A stretch of 64,000 bases of DNA, taken from NCBI GenBank assembly GCA_963977425.1, contig CAXBOO010000002.1:62001-126000 (forward strand), written 5' to 3'. Of this stretch, positions 27,052 through 34,944 are shown piece by piece (positions within the stretch are counted from its first letter, which is position 1; every line of letters starts with the position of its first letter). The position numbers were made by a program, and so were the translations under genes. This stretch comes from CAXBOO01 sp963977425. Lineage in GTDB: Bacteria > Bacteroidota > Bacteroidia > Flavobacteriales_D > Luteibaculaceae. Under the pieces are notes generated by a model, which made no database searches, was not told where the DNA came from, and worked only from the letters and a program-made list of their open reading frames with translations.

Positions 27052-27965
27052 GTTTTGAATTGCAAATACTAGGCTGCGGATCGGCCGTGCCCACCGTACA
27101 ACGTTTCCCCACCAGCCAAGTACTTAATATTCAAGAAAACTATTTCCTTATAGATTGTGGCGAAGGCGCCCAGATGCAAATGCGTCGCTTTGGAGTAAAA
27201 CTCCAGAAAATAGACCACATCTTCATTTCGCACATGCATGGCGATCATTACCTCGGACTGTCGGGCTACTTGCAAACCTTGCACATGTTGGGCCGAGAAA
27301 AAACCATTCACATTTACGGTCCTAGCGAATTAGAACCCTTGGTACTCGATCATTTCAAAATACCAGGAGCCGAATTGCGCTTCGAAATAAACTTCACTCC
27401 TACAGATCATACTCAAAAGAACTGTCTGTTGGACAAAAAGACCTTCACAGTACACTCGTTCCCATTAAAGCACAAAGTGCCCACTACAGGCTTCTTATTC
27501 ACCGAAAAGGCTAAGCGAAAGACCTACGATAAGCGCATGGGCGATTCTTACGGCGTTCCTACTTATTGGATCAACAGAATTAAAGAAGGCCAAGATTATG
27601 TCGCTGAGGATGGTGAGGTTGTCTCCAACGAAAAACTAACCCTACCAGCACCTCTTTCCTATTCTTACGCTTTTTGCAGCGATACGGCATATATAGATTC
27701 ATTGGCAAAGGACATTGCTCCGGTCGATATGCTTTATCACGAAGCTACTTTTTTAGAACGCGAAAATAGTCGAGCCAAAAGTACTTTGCACAGCACGGCG
27801 CAAACCGCAGCCAAACAGGCAACATTGTGTGGTGCGAAAAAATTAATATTGGGTCACTTCAGCGCGCGCTACCCCAACACAAAACCTTTCATACTAGAGG
27901 CGCAACCTCATTATTCAGGTGAAATTATCATTGCTGAAGATGGCTTAATTGTGACGGCGAATTAA
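27048..27965 (+). CDS. rnz: Ribonuclease Z (tRNA 3' endonuclease)
   Basis: A 305-aa metallo-beta-lactamase-fold tRNase Z that trims tRNA 3' trailers. The metal site is SHMHGDHYLGLSGYL (HxHxDH), with further ligands at FCSDTAY, YHEATFLE and the C-terminal GHFSARYP. The N-terminal LGCGSAVPTVQRFPTSQ is typical of the short bacterial form. It is the last gene of the pyrR-pyrB unit. Confidence 0.96.
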   Translation: MSFELQILGCGSAVPTVQRFPTSQVLNIQENYFLIDCGEGAQMQMRRFGVKLQKIDHIFISHMHGDHYLGLSGYLQTLHMLGREKTIHIYGPSELEPLVLDHFKIPGAELRFEINFTPTDHTQKNCLLDKKTFTVHSFPLKHKVPTTGFLFTEKAKRKTYDKRMGDSYGVPTYWINRIKEGQDYVAEDGEVVSNEKLTLPAPLSYSYAFCSDTAYIDSLAKDIAPVDMLYHEATFLERENSRAKSTLHSTAQTAAKQATLCGAKKLILGHFSARYPNTKPFILEAQPHYSGEIIIAEDGLIVTAN

Positions 27966-27985
27966 TTCGTTAAACCACACGAAGA

Positions 27986-27998
27986 GTACCGATAGCTA
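27986..27998. repeat. 13-bp direct repeat, left flank of serine hydrolase gene
   Basis: GTACCGATAGCTA, repeated in direct orientation at 29551-29563 on the other side of the hydrolase gene. The core CCGATAGCTA also occurs in the palindrome CCGATAGCTATCGG of the repeats in the arginine operon. Confidence 0.8.
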
Positions 27999-28034
27999 CC
28001 GTTGCCAGTAATTAAAAATGAGACGAAAAATCAA

Positions 28035-29525
28035 ATGAAAAAAGCATACTTTATCCTTATTTTATTAATAACGAACTCCTTTTGTTATGGGCAAGAGAAA
28101 AAATCATCTGAACTATATAAAATAATAAAAGAAAAAGACAGTCTTCTTTTCAACATTGGGTTTAATCATTGTGACATTTCACAGTTTAATAAATTAGTTA
28201 GTGAGAATTTTGAATTTTATCATGATGTATCTGGAACAACAAATTCAAAATTAAAATTTATTCAAAGTATTGAAAATGGTCTTTGTAAACTAAACTATAA
28301 ACCAAAAAGAATTTTAGACGAAGAATCTGTGGAAATTTTTCCATTAAAGGAAAATGGTGTTTTGTATGGTGCTATTCAAAATGGAGCGCATAATTTTTAT
28401 GCAATAGAAAACGATAACACAGAATATCTGACAAGTATTGCAAAGTTTACGCATTTATGGATTTTAGAAAATGGAAAATGGCAATTAAGTAAGGGTTTAA
28501 GTTATGACCACAAAAGCTTTGAGAAGCCAATCAACAAAAACATCCTATTCATAGATGAAAATGAAACAGAAAGATATTTAAACCAAAAGAAAATTCCAGC
28601 ATTAGGTATTGGATATATTGAGAATGCAGAAATTAAACAGATTGAAGTATTTGGAGAATTAGAAAAAGGAAAACAAGCACCAAAAAATACAATTTGGAAT
28701 GTTGCTTCATTAACAAAGCCAATTGTTACTATGCTCACAATGAAATTAGTACATAATGGGGATTGGGACTTAGACGAACCAGTTTATCACTATTGGATTG
28801 ATCCGGATGTAAAAAAGGATAAAAGGCACAAAATTCTTACCAGTAGACATATTTTAAGCCATCAAACTGGATTTTCTAATTGGCGTTTTACAGATGAAAA
28901 ATCTCAAAAATTGATATTCCATTTTGAACCTGGAACAAAGTATCAATATTCTGGTGAAGGATTTGAGTACTTGAAAAAAGCCCTTGAAAACAAGTTTAAT
29001 GTTTCTCTTCAAAATCTAGCGGACTCTTTAATTTTTAAGCCTTTGAAAATGAATGATACTCGATTTTATTGGGACGACAAAATGGATGATTCAAGGTTTG
29101 CCAAATGGCATTCCCCTGAAGGCGAACTATATGAAAATTATAAAAAAACAGGTGTATCCGCAGCAGACGACTTATTGACAACCGTTGAGGATTATACCAA
29201 ATTTATCAATTACGTTATTAAAGGAGCAGGAATATCCGAAAAACTCTACACAGAAATGGTTTCGGAACAAGTAAGAATAAACGACTTCAAACATTGGGGA
29301 TTAGGTTGGTGGATTGACGAAAACATTAACAGTAATAATGATTACGCAATGGTTCACGGTGGTGATGACATTGGAGTACACACAATTGCTTTTATAATAC
29401 CAAAAACAAAACAAGGTCTTGTAATCTTTACAAACTGTGACAATGGAACGAGTGTTTTCGCAGATATTTTATTAAAATATTTAGAGGAAAATGGAAAGGG
29501 AATACTTGAAATTGAAATGAAATAA
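28035..29525 (+). CDS. Exported serine hydrolase: NTF2-like domain plus beta-lactamase (class C) domain
   Basis: A 496-aa protein from ATG 28035, which gives a good signal peptide (MKKAYFILILLITNSFCYGQ); the frame opens further upstream without one. Residues about 25-165 resemble a DUF4440/SnoaL NTF2-like domain (FNKLVSENFEFYHDVSGT, HLWILENGKWQLSKGLSYD). The rest is a beta-lactamase/serine hydrolase domain: SxxK in VASLTKPIV, YSG in YQYSGEGF and HGG in MVHGGDDIG. Such enzymes are often esterases or peptidases rather than antibiotic hydrolases. The gene is visibly more AT-rich than its neighbours and is flanked by 13-bp direct repeats, suggesting acquisition. Confidence 0.88.
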   Translation: MKKAYFILILLITNSFCYGQEKKSSELYKIIKEKDSLLFNIGFNHCDISQFNKLVSENFEFYHDVSGTTNSKLKFIQSIENGLCKLNYKPKRILDEESVEIFPLKENGVLYGAIQNGAHNFYAIENDNTEYLTSIAKFTHLWILENGKWQLSKGLSYDHKSFEKPINKNILFIDENETERYLNQKKIPALGIGYIENAEIKQIEVFGELEKGKQAPKNTIWNVASLTKPIVTMLTMKLVHNGDWDLDEPVYHYWIDPDVKKDKRHKILTSRHILSHQTGFSNWRFTDEKSQKLIFHFEPGTKYQYSGEGFEYLKKALENKFNVSLQNLADSLIFKPLKMNDTRFYWDDKMDDSRFAKWHSPEGELYENYKKTGVSAADDLLTTVEDYTKFINYVIKGAGISEKLYTEMVSEQVRINDFKHWGLGWWIDENINSNNDYAMVHGGDDIGVHTIAFIIPKTKQGLVIFTNCDNGTSVFADILLKYLEENGKGILEIEMK

Positions 29526-29550
29526 TTATGGTTCCCCCCCGCTACCGCAC

Positions 29551-29563
29551 GTACCGATAGCTA
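29551..29563. repeat. 13-bp direct repeat, right flank of serine hydrolase gene
   Basis: Second copy of GTACCGATAGCTA (see 27986-27998), preceded by a run of seven C (29534-29540). Confidence 0.8.
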
Positions 29564-29600
29564 TAAATCCTTCATAAGACAAGAAAAAACTCTTAAAACA

Positions 29601-29637
29601 AAAAAAACCGCCTCTACTGCTATAGTAAAGACGGTTT
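29601..29637 (-). terminator. Intrinsic terminator of typA (minus strand)
   Basis: AAACCG (29605-29610) pairs with CGGTTT (29632-29637), with TACT/AGTA pairing inside the loop; on the minus strand the stem is followed by a T-run (A-run from 29601). It lies 25 bp past the typA stop. Confidence 0.8.
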
Positions 29638-29661
29638 GGTATAAACTTAATACGTTATCAA

Positions 29662-31470
29662 TTAAGACATTGTAGCACTACCTGCGCGTTTTCTTTCATG
29701 CTCTTCTAGGAAGATTTTACGCAAACGAATGTTTTTAGGCGTTACTTCAACATACTCATCTCCTTGGATGTATTCCAAAGCTTCTTCTAACGAGAATATT
29801 TTAGCTGGAGCGATACGCATTTTTTCATCCGTACCAGAAGAACGCATGTTGGTCAATTGTTTCGTTTTTGTAACGTTTACAACCATATCACCTACACGGG
29901 TGTTTTCTCCAATAACTTGACCTTTGTAAATCTCAGCCCCAGGAGGTACAAAGAAAGTACCACGGTCTTGTAATTTATTCAAAGAGAAAGGAATGGCTGT
30001 ACCTGTTTCCATACTGATCAAAGATCCGTTCTGACGTCCAGGAATTTCTCCTTTAAACGGTTGGAATTCCACAAAACGGTGAGCCATAATAGCTTCACCT
30101 GCAGAAGCAGTCAACAAATAGTTTCTCAAACCAATAATACCACGTGAAGGAATGTTGAACTCCAAAATCATACGATCACCTTTTGGTGTCATACTCAAAA
30201 GTTCACCTTTACGCAAAGTAACAGCTTCAACGGCTTTACCAGATACTGCATCTGGAATATCAATAGTCAATTCTTCAACTGGCTCGCTTTTTACACCATC
30301 AATTTCTTTGATGATAACACGGGGCTGTCCAACTTGGATTTCGTAACCTTCGCGACGCATAGTTTCTATCAAAACAGAAAGGTGCAATACACCACGACCG
30401 AAGACAATAAACTTATCTGCTGAATCTGTTTTTTCAACACGCAAAGCCAAGTTTTTCTCAAGCTCTTTGTCTAAACGATCAGAAATATGACGGCTGGTTA
30501 CAAATTTACCTTCTTTACCAAAAAACGGAGAATCATTGATGGTAAACAACATGCTCATTGTAGGCTCATCGATAGGTGTAGAAGCTAACGGCTCTGGGTT
30601 TTCAGCATCGCATACTGAATCTCCAATGTCGAAGTTTTCAAGACCTACTATCGCGCAAATATCACCAGGTTGAACCTCAGTTACTTTAATACGCTCAAGT
30701 CCTTCGTAAATGAACAACTCTTTTACTTTAGCCTTTACAGTAGACCCGTCTCTTTTAGAAAGAATCACGTTTTGGTTTTCTGTCAAAGAACCTCTCAATA
30801 AACGACCAATAGCGATACGTCCAACGAAAGAAGAAAAATCCAAAGAAGTGATCAACATTTGTGTATTACCTTCTTCAATTTTAGGCGATGGAATGTGCTC
30901 TAAAACACAATCAAGCAATGGAGTGATGCTATCACCGTGATCTTTGTAATCAACGTCCATCCAACCATTTTTAGCTGAACCGTAAATTACAGGGAAATCC
31001 AATTGCTCTTCTGTTGCGTCCAATTGGAACATCAAATCGAATACCTTTTCGTAAACCTCTTCAGGAGTACAGTTAGGCTTATCTACTTTGTTTACAACTA
31101 CAATTGGTTTAAGACCCAAAGCCAAAGCTTTTTGCAACACAAAACGAGTTTGTGGCATAGGTCCTTCAAATGCATCAACCAATAGCAATACACCATCGGC
31201 CATGTTAAGTACACGTTCTACTTCACCACCAAAATCGGCGTGACCAGGAGTGTCGATAACGTTGATCTTAGTGTCTTTGTACAATAACGATACGTTTTTA
31301 GATACGATGGTAATACCACGCTCGCGTTCTAAATCGTTGTTGTCCAACATTAAGTCGTTGCGCTCTACTCTTTCGTCAAAAGCGTTACCGGCTTCGATCA
31401 GGCGGTCAACCAAAGTGGTTTTACCATGATCGACGTGAGCGATAATGGCGATGTTTTTTAATTGAATCAT
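29662..31470 (-). CDS. typA: Ribosome-associated GTPase TypA/BipA
   Basis: A 602-aa translational GTPase related to EF-G, involved in 50S assembly and stress adaptation. G motifs: AHVDHGKTTLVDRL (G1), RGITI (G2), DTPGHADFGGEV (G3) and NKVDKPNC (G4). C-terminal BipA features include GRGVLHLSVLIETMRREGYE and MTPKGDRMILEFNIPSRG. It is a monocistronic minus-strand unit with a recognisable promoter and terminator. Confidence 0.97.
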   Translation of the reverse strand: MIQLKNIAIIAHVDHGKTTLVDRLIEAGNAFDERVERNDLMLDNNDLERERGITIVSKNVSLLYKDTKINVIDTPGHADFGGEVERVLNMADGVLLLVDAFEGPMPQTRFVLQKALALGLKPIVVVNKVDKPNCTPEEVYEKVFDLMFQLDATEEQLDFPVIYGSAKNGWMDVDYKDHGDSITPLLDCVLEHIPSPKIEEGNTQMLITSLDFSSFVGRIAIGRLLRGSLTENQNVILSKRDGSTVKAKVKELFIYEGLERIKVTEVQPGDICAIVGLENFDIGDSVCDAENPEPLASTPIDEPTMSMLFTINDSPFFGKEGKFVTSRHISDRLDKELEKNLALRVEKTDSADKFIVFGRGVLHLSVLIETMRREGYEIQVGQPRVIIKEIDGVKSEPVEELTIDIPDAVSGKAVEAVTLRKGELLSMTPKGDRMILEFNIPSRGIIGLRNYLLTASAGEAIMAHRFVEFQPFKGEIPGRQNGSLISMETGTAIPFSLNKLQDRGTFFVPPGAEIYKGQVIGENTRVGDMVVNVTKTKQLTNMRSSGTDEKMRIAPAKIFSLEEALEYIQGDEYVEVTPKNIRLRKIFLEEHERKRAGSATMS

Positions 31471-31490
31471 CTATGCGTATTATAAGCGTG

Positions 31491-31498
31491 CAAAGGTA
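31491..31498 (-). promoter_or_regulatory. -7 box of typA promoter (minus strand)
   Basis: The minus strand reads TACCTTTG, an exact TAnnTTTG match, ending 20 nt upstream of the typA ATG. No TTG was found at the ideal -33 spacing. Confidence 0.5.
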
Positions 31499-31554
31499 AG
31501 TTTAAAAGATTGTGTTTTTTCCTTTTTTTAATTTTAAATTGATTTATTTACAAA

Positions 31555-32064
31555 GTGTTAAAGTCAAAGCTCATTAACGGAAGTCTATTTTTAGTGCTGT
31601 CCATTCTTCTAACAATACTGCTAGCCTCGCTTTGGGGCTATTTGGCTATTGGCTTTTATACTCAAACAGGTTTCATGGCTTTGCTCAATGGATTTCTATT
31701 TGGAACCCTTTACGCACTTTTTATTGGCAAAACCAATCAAGGTTATTTTGTTTTGGTTTGCATTGCCTGTGCTTTAATTAGCATCAATCTCGGTATTTAC
31801 ATAGGCTACGCCTATACTGAACAAAACGATTTGATTGTTGAAAGCGCGGCACATCCTTACAGTACATCACTTCAAACCTTGAAAAAAATCAGTTTTTCGA
31901 GATACGAAAACTTTGCAGGGTACTTAGCTGAAACCAATTCTTACAAAATATGGTTTTGGCACTTTTTGGTTCTACTAGCTGCTTGGCAACAAATTAGAAC
32001 CAGTGGACAAATTAAAACACGCATATATAGGTTCAAAAAGTTCTTACTTTCGTCCAAAAATTAA
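31555..32064 (+). CDS. Hypothetical membrane protein
   Basis: A 169-aa frame beginning with GTG at 31555 and containing at least three hydrophobic helices (LFLVLSILLTILLASLWGYL, FVLVCIACALISINLGIYIG, WFWHFLVLLAAW), with a basic C-terminal tail. The family is not recognised. Its stop lies 2 bp before the Wza-like export gene, so coexpression and a supporting role in polysaccharide export are plausible. The start is uncertain because no ATG precedes the first helix. Confidence 0.7.
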   Translation: MLKSKLINGSLFLVLSILLTILLASLWGYLAIGFYTQTGFMALLNGFLFGTLYALFIGKTNQGYFVLVCIACALISINLGIYIGYAYTEQNDLIVESAAHPYSTSLQTLKKISFSRYENFAGYLAETNSYKIWFWHFLVLLAAWQQIRTSGQIKTRIYRFKKFLLSSKN

Positions 32065-32066
32065 TC

Positions 32067-32849
32067 ATGTCTTTGAAATCGCTTTTTTTCCTTGCTCTAA
32101 TCTCGGCTACTCTATTTTCGTGCACGGTTCGAAACGATATCATGTTCAAAGACATAAAAAACTTTGAGTACGCCAACAAAATGGATGCGTATGACGAAGA
32201 CTATGTTATTGCTGAAAACGATATTCTATCATTTACTCTTTACACGAAAAACGGTTTACAAATAATTGATTTCACCGCTGGTGCGACTTCAAGCAGTTCG
32301 TCAGGTAACAATGGTGGACAACAAAATAGATTGCGTACAACAGGTCTTCAATACGTTGTTGAAAAAGATGGTATGGTGAATTTACCATTGGTAGACCGAG
32401 TTAAAATATCTGGACAAACCATCAAAGAGTTAGAGTTTTTTCTAGAAAAACTTTATTCAAAATACTATGTTGATCCTTACATCACTGTTCAAATCAACAA
32501 CAACCGAGTAATTGTTTCAACTGGTGGCGGTGGGTCGGCTAAAGTTGTCACACTTTCAAACAGAAACACAACTGTTTTTGAAGCACTTGCTTTAGCTGGA
32601 GGCATTAACTCGGAAGGCAATGCCAAAAAGATAAAACTGATACGCAAAAACGACCAAGGCGAATACGATGTTTACCGCATTGACCTGTCTACTATCGAAG
32701 GCCTTTCTGATGCTGACATTACTGTACAAGCCAACGATATTGTTTATGTACAACCTACAAGAAACTATGTACGTGACGCTGTTAGAGAGTTAGGGCCATA
32801 TTTGTCTTTACTTTCTTCAAGCTTGCTTATTTACAGTCTTGTTCGGTAA
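32067..32849 (+). CDS. Polysaccharide export outer-membrane lipoprotein (Wza/BexD family)
   Basis: A 260-aa lipoprotein: signal with lipobox LFSC (Cys19), a Poly_export domain (YVIAENDILSFTLYTKNGLQ, VEKDGMVNLPLVDRVKISGQ, YYVDPYITVQINNNRVIVS), an SLBB-like domain (VFEALALAGGINSEGNAKKIK, NDIVYVQP) and a terminal hydrophobic helix (LGPYLSLLSSSLLIYSLV). This architecture forms the outer-membrane polysaccharide channel. The usual Wzc-type partner gene is not adjacent. Its 3' end overlaps the convergent symporter gene by 33 bp. Confidence 0.93.
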   Translation: MSLKSLFFLALISATLFSCTVRNDIMFKDIKNFEYANKMDAYDEDYVIAENDILSFTLYTKNGLQIIDFTAGATSSSSSGNNGGQQNRLRTTGLQYVVEKDGMVNLPLVDRVKISGQTIKELEFFLEKLYSKYYVDPYITVQINNNRVIVSTGGGGSAKVVTLSNRNTTVFEALALAGGINSEGNAKKIKLIRKNDQGEYDVYRIDLSTIEGLSDADITVQANDIVYVQPTRNYVRDAVRELGPYLSLLSSSLLIYSLVR

Positions 32850-34292
32850 TAAGTAATTTGGTACAACACACAGTATCATCGTCAACAAAGCATTTACCAA
32901 CAACATTTCGTAACCAAAATCGTAGCCACCTAAAATTTCAGTGTCGTATACATTCAATAGGTAGCACAACACTGGCGCTATAATTACGGCAGCATAAATA
33001 ACGGGTCTAAACTTCACTTCTATTTTCAGAATATGCATGGCAAACAAAGCCAAAATAGGGCCGTATGTGTACGTTGCTGCATACAACAGTTGCCCAATTA
33101 CAGATTGTTCATTGTAGGCATTGAATAGTACGATAACAACAAATACAAGACCACAAACTAGCGTTTGCACCATCTTCCTTTTTCTAATGGCATCTTTACC
33201 AGAAAGTTTTTTATCGTACGAAAGCACGTCGCAATACATACTCGTGGTTAACGCAGCAATGGCCGAATCGGCACTACTATAGGCTGCAGCAATTAAACCC
33301 AATGCAAACAAAATTTGTGGCCAAATACCCAAATGGTTGTCCAATGCCAACATCGGGAAAATCTCATCGGTTTTTGAAGGCAATTCAATTCCTTTTTCAG
33401 TGGCAAATACCAAAAGTGCGGCCCCAAACAACAAAAATACGGCGTTTACGAATATCAAAACAGTACTGAATGTCCACATGTTTTTTTGACTCTCTTTCAA
33501 ACTTTTGCAGCTCAAATTTTTCTGCATCATGTCTTGATCAAGCCCCGTCATCGTTAAGGCAATCAATGCGCCACCAAAAAATTGCTTCAAAAAATGCCCC
33601 GATTCTTTTACATCGTTGAAATTGAATATTTCAGTATATCCCTTGTCTCCTGAAACTTGAATGAGTTCCATTACTGACATATCGAGGCTAGACAGTATTG
33701 CATACAAACTAACGCCTACCGCCAAAAGCATAAATAGAGTTTGAATGGTATCGGTTATTACAATCGTCTTAATCCCTCCCTTTTGGGTGTAGACCAAAAT
33801 CAAACCAATGGAAATGATAACTGAAACCCAGAAAGGCAAGTTGTAATCAGCCAACAAAAAATTGTTCAGCACAATGCATACCAAGTACAAGCGAAAAGAT
33901 GCGCCCAAAATTCTGCTCAATTGAAAAAATATGGCCGCACTCAATCGACCTTCCTTTCCCATAGATTCTTCAAGGATAGAATATATTGATGTGATTTTGC
34001 TTTTGTAAAATAGAGGTAATAAGACTTGAGCTATGATGGCATACCCTATAAAGTATCCCAAAACCACTTGCATGTAAGCCATAGCATTAGAACCAACCCA
34101 GCCCGGAACGCTTATAAAAGTTACCCCAGACAAACTAGTGCCTATCATACCAAACGCTACCAAATACCATTTAGAAGAGCGTTTGCCTGTAAAAAAGGAA
34201 TCGTTGCTACCGTCCGATTTAATGAGTTTAGAAATAGCATACAATGCTAAAAAGTACCCTCCTATTATCAGCAATAAATTTTCTTTAGTCAT
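32817..34292 (-). CDS. Sodium:solute symporter (SSS family)
   Basis: A 491-aa transporter with about 13 hydrophobic helices. SSS-family signals include GTSLSGVTFISVPGWVGSNAMAY near the N-terminus and GLIAAAYSSADSAIAALTTS in the later half, which carries the Na+-site serines. The substrate (sugar, amino acid, sialic acid or other) cannot be deduced. The last 33 bp overlap the convergent export gene. Divergent from recR with about 40 bp between them. Confidence 0.92.
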   Translation of the reverse strand: MTKENLLLIIGGYFLALYAISKLIKSDGSNDSFFTGKRSSKWYLVAFGMIGTSLSGVTFISVPGWVGSNAMAYMQVVLGYFIGYAIIAQVLLPLFYKSKITSIYSILEESMGKEGRLSAAIFFQLSRILGASFRLYLVCIVLNNFLLADYNLPFWVSVIISIGLILVYTQKGGIKTIVITDTIQTLFMLLAVGVSLYAILSSLDMSVMELIQVSGDKGYTEIFNFNDVKESGHFLKQFFGGALIALTMTGLDQDMMQKNLSCKSLKESQKNMWTFSTVLIFVNAVFLLFGAALLVFATEKGIELPSKTDEIFPMLALDNHLGIWPQILFALGLIAAAYSSADSAIAALTTSMYCDVLSYDKKLSGKDAIRKRKMVQTLVCGLVFVVIVLFNAYNEQSVIGQLLYAATYTYGPILALFAMHILKIEVKFRPVIYAAVIIAPVLCYLLNVYDTEILGGYDFGYEMLLVNALLTMILCVVPNYLLPNKTVNKQA

Positions 34293-34332
34293 CGGCTGCA
34301 GCGCATTTTATTCTTTTATTCGCAGGCAATAT

Positions 34333-34941
34333 ATGGATGAATTAAAAAGTAAAATACTGGCCAATGCAGTAGAAAATTTAGCCTCATTACCTGGTGTGGG
34401 CAAAAAAACCGCTCTACGCCTAGCTTTATCCATGCTCAAATGGCCAAAACACAACATCGTATCTTTTTCAGATGCCTTTGCCAGTTTAGCCAACGATATT
34501 AAACAATGCTCGGTTTGCAACAACTATTGCGATTTAGATATTTGCGATTTATGCGACGACCCTAAACGCAAGCCAGAAACCATTTGTGTTGTTCAAGATG
34601 TAAGAGATTTGCTCGCGATAGAGGGAACATCATCGTACAAAGGCATGTACCACATTTTAGGAGGATTAATTTCCCCACTAGAGGGTATAGGTCCAGAGAA
34701 ACTTTACATCGACAATCTTATTTCGCGTTTAGAAACAGGTGAAGTCAAAGAAATTATTTTTGCTTTAAATTCTACTGTAGAAGGTGAGACCACAGCTTTT
34801 TACATTTACAACAGCATAAAAACCAAGGTAGATGTTTGTTCTACTTTAGCCAAAGGCATATCTTTTCAGAACGAACTAGAATATACCGACCAACTAACAT
34901 TAGGAAAGTCAATAGAAAACAGAACCCTATTCAGCCACTAA
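34333..34941 (+). CDS. recR: Recombination mediator RecR
   Basis: A 202-aa protein from ATG 34333 (MDELKSKILANAVENLASLP), the canonical start; the longer frame runs antisense into the symporter gene. Order: helix-hairpin-helix (LPGVGKKTALRLAL), zinc finger with Cys59, Cys62, Cys71 and Cys74, then Toprim (ICVVQDVRDLLAIEGTSSY, FALNSTVEGETTA). RecR acts with RecO to load RecA at gaps. It lies 3 bp upstream of the glycosyltransferase gene. Confidence 0.97.
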   Translation: MDELKSKILANAVENLASLPGVGKKTALRLALSMLKWPKHNIVSFSDAFASLANDIKQCSVCNNYCDLDICDLCDDPKRKPETICVVQDVRDLLAIEGTSSYKGMYHILGGLISPLEGIGPEKLYIDNLISRLETGEVKEIIFALNSTVEGETTAFYIYNSIKTKVDVCSTLAKGISFQNELEYTDQLTLGKSIENRTLFSH

Positions 34942-34944
34942 CCC

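Noticed and set aside
28035..29525. Antibiotic-resistance beta-lactamase
   Set aside because: The SxxK/YxG/HGG set fits the broad serine hydrolase family, most of which are esterases or peptidases; the NTF2-like fusion argues against a dedicated beta-lactamase.
34138..34332. N-terminal extension of recR
   Set aside because: Runs antisense into the symporter gene and lacks similarity; the canonical RecR start is at 34333.
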